Shown here piece after piece: positions 54,796 to 62,858 of a DNA stretch of 64,000 nucleotides (the first letter of the stretch is position 1; the number at the start of each line of letters is the position of its first letter). A model generated the notes under the pieces. It was not told where the DNA came from. It made no database searches and saw nothing but the letters and a program-made list of their open reading frames with translations. A program made the position numbers and the translations under genes. The DNA is from Streptomyces sp. NBC_01465 (GTDB lineage Bacteria; Actinomycetota; Actinomycetes; Streptomycetales; Streptomycetaceae), in assembly GCF_036227325.1 (NCBI RefSeq), contig NZ_CP109467.1, positions 7,626,001-7,690,000 on the forward strand, read 5' to 3'.

Positions 54796-55572
54796 TTATG
54801 TGTACAGCTCGCGGAGCCGTACGGAGAGGCAGGTCACGCAGCCTTCGAGCTTCTCGTACTCGCTGATGTCCACCAGAACCGGTTCGTAACCAAGATCGGC
54901 GAAGAGTTCGGCCGACTTCGGCGCGCTGCTCGCCATCAGCAGCTTTCCACCGCCGAGCAGCACCACGTGCGCCCCGGCCTCCTCCGGCACCGGCAGGAAG
55001 CGCGGGAAGATCGAAGGGGCGTCCACCAGCGGTTCGTACCCGATGACCGTCCCGTCGGGGAGCGCGGTGACCGCCGACTTCAGATGCAGGACCTTGGCGA
55101 TCGGTACGGCCACCACGCGCGCCCCGAGCGGCTCGAAAACCGCCCGCAGCTGCTGGATCCCGGCGGCGTTGGTACGGCCCCCGCGCCCTACGTAGAGCGT
55201 GTCCCCGATTTTCAGTACGTCGCCCCCGTCCAGCGTGCCCGGCTCCCACACCCAGTTCAGCGAGCAGCCGAGCACGCCGAGCGCCTGCTCGACCGCGGCT
55301 GTCTCCTCGCGGCGCGATTCGGCCCCCGAGCGCGCGATCAGAGCGACGTTGCGGAACATGACGACGGTGTCCTCGACGAAGACCCCGTCCGGGCAGTCCT
55401 CGGCCGGCTCCGCCTCCACCGTCTCCCAGCCGTGCTTGCGCAGCGCCTCCGCGTACCGCCCCCACTGCTCGAGCGCCAGGGCGTAGTCGACGGGCGTGCG
55501 CTCGATGTGCGTGACCAGGCCCTCGGAGAGGCGCGGGCTGGGTCGGCGGATCAGGGCTTTTCTGCTGGGCAC
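54796..55572 (-). CDS. dimethylarginine dimethylaminohydrolase (DDAH)
   Basis: GTG 55572 with GGAG nine bases away. It has 258 residues. The amidinotransferase fold shows EDCPDGVFVEDTVVMFRNVALI, GTLDGGDVLKIGDTLYVG, the HLKS region and the catalytic cysteine (EGCVTCLSVRL, Cys248). The enzyme hydrolyses N-methylated arginine to citrulline and a methylamine. It starts within the end of the UvrA-like gene (22-base overlap) and precedes the desaturase. Confidence 0.88.
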   Translation of the reverse strand: MPSRKALIRRPSPRLSEGLVTHIERTPVDYALALEQWGRYAEALRKHGWETVEAEPAEDCPDGVFVEDTVVMFRNVALIARSGAESRREETAAVEQALGVLGCSLNWVWEPGTLDGGDVLKIGDTLYVGRGGRTNAAGIQQLRAVFEPLGARVVAVPIAKVLHLKSAVTALPDGTVIGYEPLVDAPSIFPRFLPVPEEAGAHVVLLGGGKLLMASSAPKSAELFADLGYEPVLVDISEYEKLEGCVTCLSVRLRELYT

Positions 55573-57926
55573 CGAGGATTCTCCAGGTCGCTGGGGCGCG
55601 GGCGCCCATCATGACCCGGCGCCCCCGCCCAGCGGAATACCCCCCTTGAGTCCCCTGCGTCCCACTGGTCCCGTCCGAGATCCCGTCGCAGATACTCCGC
55701 GGTGAACGATTTGTGATGGTCGAGCAGCTGCTCGGGCGTTCCCTCGAAGATCAGCTCGCCGCCGTTCCTGCCGCCGTCGGGGCCGAGGTCGACGACCCAG
55801 TCCGCCCGCTTCACCACGTCCATGTTGTGCTCGACGCAGATCACCGTGTTGCCCGCGTCGACCAGCCGGTCGAGCAGGGCGACCAGAGTGTCCACGTCCG
55901 CCATGTGCAGCCCGGTCGTCGGCTCGTCCAGTACGTACACGCTGCCCGTCCGGTGCAGCTGCGTGGCGAGCTTGATGCGCTGCCGCTCACCTCCGGAGAG
56001 CGAACTGACCGGCTGCCCCAGGGTCAGATACGTGAGCCCGACCTCGTTCAGCGTCTGCAGCCTGCGCCGCAGCGACGGATCGTCGAAGAAGTCGAGGGCC
56101 TGAGCAGCCGTCAGATCCAGTACGTCCACGATGGACTTGCCTCCGAGGCGGTGCTCCAGGACCTCGTCGCGGAAGCGCCGCCCCTCGCACACATGACACG
56201 TCGTCGTCACCGGATCCATGAACGCCAGATCGGTGCAGATCTGCCCGCGCCCCGAGCATTCCGCGCACGCACCCCGCGAGTTGAAGCTGAACAGCCCGGG
56301 ATCGACATCGTTCTCCCGGGCGAAGAGCCTGCGGACCGTGTCCATGATCCCGAGGTACGTCGCCGGGGTGGACCGTGACGAGGCGCCGATCGCGCCCTGG
56401 TCGATCACCACCGTCTCCGGGTACGCGGCCGTGAACACCTCGGACACCAGCGTGGACTTGCCCGATCCCGCGACCCCGGTGACCGCGCACAGGACGCCCG
56501 CCGGGAACCGTACGTCCAGACCCTTGAGGTTGTGCAGGTCCGCACCGGTCACCGGCAGCCACCCGGTGGGGGAGCGGAAGTCCTCCTTCGGCGGGGTGCG
56601 GCGGCGCAGGCAGCGGCCGGTGAGGGTGTCGGCGTCCCGCAGGGCGGCGGCCGGCCCCTCGTACACGACCCTGCCGCCCTCGGCGCCCGCCTTCGGGCCC
56701 ATGTCGACGATGTGGTCGGCGACCGCCATCACGTCGGGGTCGTGCTCGACCACGAGGACCGTGTTGCCCCGGTCGCGCAGCCGCAGCAGCAGATCGTTGA
56801 GCCGGCCGACGTCGCGCGGGTGCAGTCCGACGCTCGGCTCGTCGAAGACGAACGTCAGCCCCGTGAGTGAACTGCCCAGGTGGCGCACCATCTTGAGGCG
56901 CTGCCCCTCGCCGCCCGAGAGCGTCGTCGTCTCCCGGTCGAGGGAGAGATAGCCGAGCCCGACCCCGATCAGCCGCTCGACGCGTTCGCGCGCGGCGGCG
57001 GCGACCGGCGTGGCCACCGGGTCGTCGATCCGGGACAGCACCTCCGCCAGGTCGGTCAGTTCCATGCGCCCGTAGTCGGCGATCGAGAGCCCGTCGATAC
57101 GGGTGGCCAGCGCCGCCTCGTTGAGGCGCGCGCCATGACAGTCCCCGCAGATGCCCTGGCGGGTGAAACGCTCCGTCTCCGCCCGCCGCTTCTCGGACAG
57201 CACCTCCACGTCGCGCTTGAGATACAGCCGGGTGAAGCGGTCCACCAGGCCCTCGAAGGAGACGGGCACGGTCTGCGACTTGATCTCGATGCCGACCTTC
57301 ACACCGCTGCCGTGCAGCAGGGTCCGGCGCTCCGCCTCGCTGTACTCGCCGAGCGGCTTGTCGTTGTCGAACAGCCCGGAGTTGGCGTACAGCCTCCACT
57401 GCCAGCTGCCCACCGAGAGGCCGGGCAGCCGCAGAGCGCCCCCGTTGAGGGACTTTGTCCAGTCGACCGCCTTGGAGAGATCGAGGTGTACGGTCCGGCC
57501 GACCCCGTCGCAGCTCGTGCACATCCCGCTGGGGTCGTTGAAGGAGTACGCGGTCGCGGCCCCCGCGCTCGGCGTGCCGTGCCGGGAGAAGAGGACCCGG
57601 ATCACCGACCAGATGTCGGTCATCGTGCCGACCGTCGAGCGCACATTGCCGCCGAGCGGCTTCTGGTCGACGATGATCGCCACCGAGAGGTCGTCGATCC
57701 CGTCGACGTGCGGGCGCTCGTACTTCGGCAGCCGGTTTCTGATGAACCAGCTGAACGTCTCGTTCAGCTGGCGCTGTGACTCGACGGCGATCGTGTCGAA
57801 GACGATGGACGACTTGCCGGATCCGGACACCCCGGTGAAGACGGTGATCTTCCCCTTGGGGACGGTGAGGGAGACGTCACGGAGATTGTTCTCGCGTGCG
57901 CCCGTGATCACGATGTTCGCTGTCAT
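55551..57926 (-). CDS. UvrA-like ABC ATPase, short form (drug-resistance type)
   Basis: ATG 57926 matches the family start (NIVITGARENNLRDVSL); a GTG at 57956 is the alternative. It has 791 residues, shorter than UvrA (about 950), as in UvrA2/DrrC proteins lacking the UvrB-binding region. There are two ATPase modules: GVSGSGKSS and TTLSGGEGQRLKMVR, and GVAGSGKST and LSGGERQRIKLATQL. Zinc-finger cysteines are CTSCDG, CGDCHG, CAECSG and CHVCEG. After EYLRRDLGRDQWDAGDSRG the last 30 residues look non-conserved and run into the next gene. The role is DNA-damage or intercalator tolerance. Confidence 0.87.
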   Translation of the reverse strand: MTANIVITGARENNLRDVSLTVPKGKITVFTGVSGSGKSSIVFDTIAVESQRQLNETFSWFIRNRLPKYERPHVDGIDDLSVAIIVDQKPLGGNVRSTVGTMTDIWSVIRVLFSRHGTPSAGAATAYSFNDPSGMCTSCDGVGRTVHLDLSKAVDWTKSLNGGALRLPGLSVGSWQWRLYANSGLFDNDKPLGEYSEAERRTLLHGSGVKVGIEIKSQTVPVSFEGLVDRFTRLYLKRDVEVLSEKRRAETERFTRQGICGDCHGARLNEAALATRIDGLSIADYGRMELTDLAEVLSRIDDPVATPVAAAARERVERLIGVGLGYLSLDRETTTLSGGEGQRLKMVRHLGSSLTGLTFVFDEPSVGLHPRDVGRLNDLLLRLRDRGNTVLVVEHDPDVMAVADHIVDMGPKAGAEGGRVVYEGPAAALRDADTLTGRCLRRRTPPKEDFRSPTGWLPVTGADLHNLKGLDVRFPAGVLCAVTGVAGSGKSTLVSEVFTAAYPETVVIDQGAIGASSRSTPATYLGIMDTVRRLFARENDVDPGLFSFNSRGACAECSGRGQICTDLAFMDPVTTTCHVCEGRRFRDEVLEHRLGGKSIVDVLDLTAAQALDFFDDPSLRRRLQTLNEVGLTYLTLGQPVSSLSGGERQRIKLATQLHRTGSVYVLDEPTTGLHMADVDTLVALLDRLVDAGNTVICVEHNMDVVKRADWVVDLGPDGGRNGGELIFEGTPEQLLDHHKSFTAEYLRRDLGRDQWDAGDSRGVFRWAGAPGHDGRPRPSDLENPRCPAEKP

Positions 57927-57979
57927 GTCATCGACGCTAAATGGGATACCGGACACCTTCTGTCCGGATTTACGGCGGG

Positions 57980-58168
57980 TCAGAGGAGGTGGTCGGCCGC
58001 CCCCGCCTTCACCGCGGAGATCAGGGCCCGCAGCGCCTCCATCGAGTCGGCCACGTACTCACCGGTCTCCGTCGTGCCGATGTACGCCTTGCCCTCGCCG
58101 TCGACGCCGAAGCGGAAGCAGTTCGCCCCCTCGCTGCAGAAGGCGTCGTCCCAGGAGATGTCGGTCAT
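57980..58168 (-). CDS. small DUF397-like companion protein
   Basis: ATG 58168 has GGAGGG seven bases before it. The 62 residues resemble DUF397 only distantly: WDDAFCSEGANCFRFGVDG, TTETGEYVADSMEALRALI and a VKAG ending. Position supports the assignment, since it lies 27 bases after an HTH-DUF5753 gene, as DUF397 genes do. Confidence 0.7.
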   Translation of the reverse strand: MTDISWDDAFCSEGANCFRFGVDGEGKAYIGTTETGEYVADSMEALRALISAVKAGAADHLL

Positions 58169-58195
58169 GGTGTGTCCCTCCACGGATCCCATGGA

Positions 58196-59047
58196 TCACA
58201 GATCCCGGGCGATGGCAGTGATGAAGTCCCGCGAGGCGCTCTCGGGCAGTGCCAGTGCGCGCAGCCGCTCCAACAGGCCCCGGTAGCGGCGCAGTTGCAT
58301 GTCGGCGTCGAGGAGCATCGAGCCGTGCGAGGAGTCCAGCTGCACGGTGTCGAGCTGCGGCACCGCCGCACCGACATAGGTGAACGACTGGCCCGCGCCC
58401 GGGAATCCGCCCGCCGTGAAGGGGATCACCCGGACCGTGATGGTGTCCCGCTGCGACTGCTCCAGGATGAACTCCAGCTGTTCCCGGGCGACTTTGGGCC
58501 CGCCGAACTGCATCCGCAGCGCCGCCTCGTGGATCACCGCCTCGTACAGCGGCGGTGCGTCGCGCTCCAGGACCGCCTGGCGGCTCAGTCGCAGGGCGAC
58601 GCGCGCGGCCAGATCGGGTCCGGGCAGCGGAGGATCGGCGGTGTCGAAGACGGCCCGTGCGTGGTCCACCGTCTGCAGCAGCCCGGGGATGTGCGTGGTG
58701 ACGGCTGTGTGCAACTCGGCTGCGTGGTACTCGAGTTCCGCGATGTCGAGGAGTCCGGGGGGCAGCAGTCCGCGATGCTCCTCCCACCAGCCGCGGTCGC
58801 GTTCCTGGGCCATCGCCGCGAGCAGATCGACCAGACCGGTGTCCGGGCAGCCGTAGTTGAAGGCGAGGGTGCGGACGCGCTCGGCGCTTATCCCGAAGCG
58901 GCCCGATTCGATGTTGGGGATGCGCGTGCGGTCGACGCCCAGGAGGGCGGCGGCCTGCTGGGCCGACATGCCCGACTGTTCGCGCAGTTTGCGCAGTTCG
59001 TTCCCGAGGCGCTGCTGGCGGGCGGTCGGGGTGCTGCGGGGCGGCAC
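58196..59047 (-). CDS. HTH-DUF5753 transcriptional regulator (second copy)
   Basis: GTG 59047 follows AAGGGGGACGCA. It has 283 residues. The HTH is at residues about 8-60 (LGNELRKLREQSGMSAQQAAALLG, RIPNIESGRFG). The rest is DUF5753 (IPGLLQTVDHARAVF, RQAVLERDAPPLYEAVIHEAALRMQFGG, TVQLDSSHGSMLLDADMQLRRY). It is the counterpart of the regulator at 6275, but with a diverged sequence. A cytosolic developmental or stress regulator is expected. Confidence 0.88.
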   Translation of the reverse strand: MPPRSTPTARQQRLGNELRKLREQSGMSAQQAAALLGVDRTRIPNIESGRFGISAERVRTLAFNYGCPDTGLVDLLAAMAQERDRGWWEEHRGLLPPGLLDIAELEYHAAELHTAVTTHIPGLLQTVDHARAVFDTADPPLPGPDLAARVALRLSRQAVLERDAPPLYEAVIHEAALRMQFGGPKVAREQLEFILEQSQRDTITVRVIPFTAGGFPGAGQSFTYVGAAVPQLDTVQLDSSHGSMLLDADMQLRRYRGLLERLRALALPESASRDFITAIARDL

Positions 59048-59216
59048 TGCGTCCCCCTTCTCGACGGTGAGTGGCCGGTCGGATGGCCGGAATGACACAA
59101 GTAGTAGCACTGTGCTCCGGTCGTGCGCTACGGTCGGTAGCGCAAGTCTCACACGGGGCGACCGTTGTCCGGGTGTGAGAGCCCCCACACGTCACTGAAC
59201 CTGGAGCCGCACGAAC

Positions 59217-59678
59217 ATGGGCGTCCTGCGTTGCCTCCCGGCCGTCACTCCGGCCGGACCTCCTGTCTCGCCGGTGGCGGACAATCTCAGCTACTCCCTG
59301 GCGCTTCCGGGCGGTGCGTACTGTGCCCGTCTTGCCCGCGGTGCGATGCGCACCCTGCTCACCCAGCACGGCCTCACCGACCTCGTCGAGACCGCTGCGC
59401 TGGCCGCGTCCGAACTGGTCGCGGGCGCCTACCGGTTCACCCCGGACCGCGAAATGATGCTGAGGGTGCGATGGCACTTCGACGCCCTGCGGATCGTGCT
59501 CTACGACCAGCACCCCGTCCATGCCACCCCGCAGGGCGCCGAGAAATGCCGCGACCGCCGCAGTCGCAGCATGTGGCTGCTGGCTGCGGCGGTCGACGAG
59601 CACGGCGGCGACTGGGGGCTGACCCCCGCGCTCACCCCGGAGGGCGGCACCAAGTCCTGGGCGTTACTCCACCCTTGA
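59217..59678 (+). CDS. degenerate HATPase-like regulator
   Basis: ATG 59217, 153 residues. It has the overall layout of RsbW-like proteins (LSYSLALPGGAYCARLARGAMRTLL, then AALAASELVAGAYRF), but the Asn of the N box is Gly, G1 is LYDQHP and the G2 glycine loop is absent (SMWLLAAAVDEHGGDWG). It probably cannot bind ATP and may act as a binding partner only. It is divergent from the HTH-DUF5753 gene and mirrors the arrangement at 6-7.8 kb. Confidence 0.7.
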   Translation: MGVLRCLPAVTPAGPPVSPVADNLSYSLALPGGAYCARLARGAMRTLLTQHGLTDLVETAALAASELVAGAYRFTPDREMMLRVRWHFDALRIVLYDQHPVHATPQGAEKCRDRRSRSMWLLAAAVDEHGGDWGLTPALTPEGGTKSWALLHP

Positions 59679-61292
59679 CTCCTCGGAGGCCCTCTCCTTC
59701 GCCCCCTCGCTCAGATCGATCCACCGGGTGATCCCGATCGCCTCCAGGAACGGCATGTCGTGGCTGGCCACGATCAGCGCCCCCTCGTACCCCTCCAGCG
59801 CCGCCGTCAGCTGCCGCACGCTCGCCAGATCCAGGTTGTTGGTCGGCTCGTCGAGCATCAGCAACTGCGGAGCGGGATCCGCCAGCAGCAGCGCGGCCAG
59901 CGCGGCACGGAAGCGTTCGCCGCCCGAGAGCGTCCCGGCCGGCTGATGCGCCCGGTCGCCCCTGAAGAGGAAGCGGGCCAGCCGCGCCCTGATCAACTGG
60001 TGCGGCGCATCGGGTGCGTTGCGCGCCACGTTGTCCACGACGCTCAAGCTGTCGTCCAGTACATCGAGCCGCTGCGGAAGGAAGCGCATCGGGACATGTA
60101 CCTTCGCCTCGCCCGCGACCGGATCCAGCCGTCCCGCGATCGTCCGCAGCAGCGTCGTCTTGCCCGACCCGTTGCGCCCGACGAGCGCGATCCGCTCGGG
60201 ACCGTGCACGGTCAGCTCGCCGTCCAGGCCGTTCCCGTAAGGGAGTTCGAGATCGCGCAGCGTCAGTACGGTCCGCCCCGGATGCACCTTGGTGTGCGGC
60301 AGCTCGATGCGGATCTCGTCGTCGGTGCGTACGGCATCCTCCGCCTCGTCGAGCCGTTTGCGGGCGTCGTCGAGCCGGTCCTCGTGCAGGTTCTTCATGC
60401 GGCCCGCCGTCTCCTGAGCCGATCTGCGCATGGCGTCGGTCAGTGCCTTGCCGTGGCTGCCGCTCGCTGCGAGCTTGCGCCCGGAACGGTCGCGCCGGGC
60501 CTGACGGGTCTGCGACTCGGCCACCTCGCGCTTCTGCCGTCGTACGTCGGACTCGGCGGCCCGCACCATGCGCTCGGCGGCCTCCTGCTCGACCGCCAGG
60601 GCCTCCTCGTACTGGGAGAACGTCCCGCCGAACCAGCGGACCTCCCCGTCGCGCAGATCGGCGATCTGGTCGACCCGCTCCAGGAGTTCACGGTCGTGAC
60701 TGACCACGACCATCACCCCGGACCAGGACTCCACGGTCGCGTACAGCCGCTTCCTGGCCTCCAGGTCGAGGTTGTTGGTGGGCTCGTCGAGGAGCAGTAC
60801 GTCAGGACGGCGCAGCAGCAGGGCGGCCAGCCGCAGCAGCACCGACTCGCCGCCCGACACCTCGCCGATGGTCCGGTCGAGGCCGATGGAGCCGAGCCCG
60901 AGCTGGCCGAGGACGGCGATCGCCCGCTCCTCGACGTCCCAGTCGTCGCCGACCGCGGTGAAGTTCTCCTCGCTCGCGTCGCCCGCCTCGATGGCGTGCA
61001 GGGCGGCGCGCGTGACATCGATGCCGAGTGCCTGGTCCACTCGCAGGCCGGTGTCGAGCACCAGGTTCTGCGGGAGGTAGCCGATCTCCCCGGAGACCTT
61101 CACGCTCCCCGACGAGGGGGCGAGCTCTCCGGCGATCAGCTTCAACAGGGTTGATTTCCCCGACCCGTTGACGCCGACGAGGCCTGTCCTGCCGGGACCG
61201 ACGGCCAGCTGGAAGCCGTCGAAGACGGGGGTGCCGTCCGGCCAGGAGAAGGAGAGTGCGGCGGCAGAAACATGGGTGGTGGGAAAGGACAT
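59664..61292 (-). CDS. ABC-F ATPase (ribosome-associated, antibiotic-resistance type)
   Basis: ATG 61292 follows CCGGAGACCGT. It has 542 residues and no membrane segments. There are two nucleotide-binding domains: GVNGSGKST, VSGGES, DEPTNNLDLE, and GRNGSGKTT, LSGGER, DEPTNNLD. A basic, helical linker of about 80-100 residues lies between (RRQKREVAESQTRQARRDRSG). Proteins of this class bind the ribosomal E site and dislodge antibiotics. The upstream leader and attenuator-like structures fit an inducible resistance gene. The antibiotic is unknown. The 3' end overlaps the convergent regulator by 15 bases. Confidence 0.9.
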   Translation of the reverse strand: MSFPTTHVSAAALSFSWPDGTPVFDGFQLAVGPGRTGLVGVNGSGKSTLLKLIAGELAPSSGSVKVSGEIGYLPQNLVLDTGLRVDQALGIDVTRAALHAIEAGDASEENFTAVGDDWDVEERAIAVLGQLGLGSIGLDRTIGEVSGGESVLLRLAALLLRRPDVLLLDEPTNNLDLEARKRLYATVESWSGVMVVVSHDRELLERVDQIADLRDGEVRWFGGTFSQYEEALAVEQEAAERMVRAAESDVRRQKREVAESQTRQARRDRSGRKLAASGSHGKALTDAMRRSAQETAGRMKNLHEDRLDDARKRLDEAEDAVRTDDEIRIELPHTKVHPGRTVLTLRDLELPYGNGLDGELTVHGPERIALVGRNGSGKTTLLRTIAGRLDPVAGEAKVHVPMRFLPQRLDVLDDSLSVVDNVARNAPDAPHQLIRARLARFLFRGDRAHQPAGTLSGGERFRAALAALLLADPAPQLLMLDEPTNNLDLASVRQLTAALEGYEGALIVASHDMPFLEAIGITRWIDLSEGAKERASEESRVE

Positions 61293-61333
61293 ACGGTCTC
61301 CGGTTGCTGGCAGTGATCAAGGGGCAACGGGTG

Positions 61334-61438
61334 GAGACACCGTCAGGGCAACAAAAAGGCCCTGGTCCGGAGGACGGCTCGAATACCGAGGTCACACGCG
61401 GTGCGCGCAGGGGTCATCACTGCACGGCACGGTGTCTC
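61334..61438 (-). promoter_or_regulatory. attenuator-like structures upstream of the ABC-F gene
   Basis: GAGACACCGT (61334-61343) and ACGGTGTCTC (61429-61438) form a perfect 10-bp long-range pair around the leader frame. CAGGGC (61344-61349) and GCCCTG (61359-61364) form a small inner hairpin whose loop is A-rich on this strand. The inner hairpin overlaps the leader stop codon. Confidence 0.5.
61343..61417 (-). CDS. possible leader peptide of the ABC-F gene (24 codons)
   Basis: An ATG at 61417 opens a 24-codon frame ending in TGA at 61343-61345, with the final residues RAFLLP. It lies inside the region enclosed by the long-range pair and its stop overlaps the inner hairpin, 51 bases before the ABC-F start. 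No clear ribosome site precedes it, so this is a candidate only. Leader peptides of this size are common before ABC-F resistance genes. Confidence 0.35.
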   Translation of the reverse strand: MTPARTACDLGIRAVLRTRAFLLP

Positions 61439-61603
61439 AAGACCTCAGTAACGCAACGTCCACTCCGATCGACGACAACAGGGCCACCAAAGAATCTACG
61501 CCCCCGTCCGTGAGGCATGCAACCGAAAAAGGGGGCTTACCCGCGGCGGCGGCGAGGAACTAGTGGATCTGACAGCCGTGCAGCCGCACCGAGGAGCCCC
61601 GCC

Positions 61604-62281
61604 GTGCCCCAAGACTCGCTCTCCCTGGCCGCCCAGCTCTATCTGCTGGCCTGGGACACCGACAAGGACAAGCTCACCGGCACGCTGTACCTCGACTATC
61701 TGGTCCGGGCCGGCGCCCTCACCGAACTCGTCCAGCGCGGACTGCTCGTCGACGCCGACGGGGCCGCCAAACCCGTCGACGACGCCCAGGCAGGCGACGC
61801 GGCGCTCGACGGTCTGCTGGAACTGATCGGCGAATCGAGGCCCCGCACCTGGAAGACCTGGGTGGGCCACCACCGCAAGCTCACTCTGGACGCGGTCCGC
61901 GCCCAGCTGGTCGACTCCGGCCATCTGGCCACCAGGACCAGCCGGAAGCTGGGGATCTTCCCGTCCACCTCGTACGAGCTCCGGCGGCCGGACGATGTCC
62001 AGGAGCTCCGCAAGGACGCGCGGTACGTGCTGCTCGGCGAGGAACCGGCCGAGGACGTCTCCGACCGCGATGCCGCTCTGGTGGCCCTGGCCGCGGCGGG
62101 TGAACTGCGCACCTTCGCCTCCGGCAAGGAGCGCAGGCAGCACCGGGCACGGATCGAGGAGCTCACGGAGCGCAGCGGTGCGACGGCGCCCGAGCTGAAG
62201 AAGGTGATCAGAGAGGTACGCACCGCGATGACCGTCGCGATCACCGCGGCCAGTACGGGCGGCGGCACAGCGGGGTCGTGA
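61604..62281 (+). CDS. GPP34 (GOLPH3-like) family protein
   Basis: GTG 61604 has GAGGAG seven bases upstream. It has 225 residues. Sequence blocks AQLYLLAWDTDKDKLTGTLYLDYLVRAGALTEL, SRPRTWKTWVGHH and LGIFPSTSYELRRPDDVQELRKDARYVLL match the GPP34 domain of bacterial Golgi-phosphoprotein-3 homologues. Eukaryotic relatives bind phosphoinositides; the bacterial role is not known. Divergent from the ABC-F gene. Confidence 0.85.
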   Translation: MPQDSLSLAAQLYLLAWDTDKDKLTGTLYLDYLVRAGALTELVQRGLLVDADGAAKPVDDAQAGDAALDGLLELIGESRPRTWKTWVGHHRKLTLDAVRAQLVDSGHLATRTSRKLGIFPSTSYELRRPDDVQELRKDARYVLLGEEPAEDVSDRDAALVALAAAGELRTFASGKERRQHRARIEELTERSGATAPELKKVIREVRTAMTVAITAASTGGGTAGS

Positions 62282-62282
62282 A

Positions 62283-62705
62283 CTAGTGGGCGTCGCGCAG
62301 GAGTCGGGCCACGTCCTGGTCGAGGTCGAGATGCAGATGCTCGCATCCGCGGGGGACCAGCGACTCGGCCCGGCCCAGGAAACGGCGCAGTTCGGGGGTG
62401 CTCAGGTGCACCATCGCGACGCCTTCACCGGCATGGAACTCCAGCACGGTGCGGTCGTCGCCGTACGGGCGGATCCGTACGTCGCCGAGACCGGCCGGTG
62501 CCCGGACGCCCGCTTCGAGCAGCTCGCGCGAGAAGGTCCAGCAGACCGCGGTGCCCGCGAGCGTGGCGGACGCGGGGAAGGCCATCTGCACGGCGAAGGG
62601 GTCCCGGCGCGCATAGCGCAGCGTGGCAGGGACCGTCTCCATCCTGGGGGCGGATGCGATCATCCGGGCCCGGACGGCTTGTTCGACGACGGTGTCCGCA
62701 GGCAT
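62283..62705 (-). CDS. SsgA-like sporulation/cell-division protein (SALP)
   Basis: ATG 62705 gives 140 residues, the usual size. The family pattern is visible: LRYARRDPFAVQMAFPASAT, VCWTFSRELLEAGVRAPAGLGDVRIRPY, VLEFHAGEGVAMVHLSTPELRRFLGRAESLVPRGCEHLHLDLDQDV. SALPs guide FtsZ placement and septum formation in Streptomyces aerial hyphae. It is not SsgB from the residues I can recall, and I do not assign a paralogue. The stop lies next to that of the convergent GPP34 gene. Confidence 0.87.
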   Translation of the reverse strand: MPADTVVEQAVRARMIASAPRMETVPATLRYARRDPFAVQMAFPASATLAGTAVCWTFSRELLEAGVRAPAGLGDVRIRPYGDDRTVLEFHAGEGVAMVHLSTPELRRFLGRAESLVPRGCEHLHLDLDQDVARLLRDAH

Positions 62706-62858
62706 CTGTCCTGATCCCTCCTGATGGCTCGGTGCGCGGGGGCGGCACAAGGGGAGACGTCGGAACGGGCCGATCCGTGCACCGGAGCATCCCGTGACCT
62801 CCATCACTCTTCGAGGCGCTCTGGACGGGCCCTTGCGGGTGGGCTAGCTTCCAGCGCC

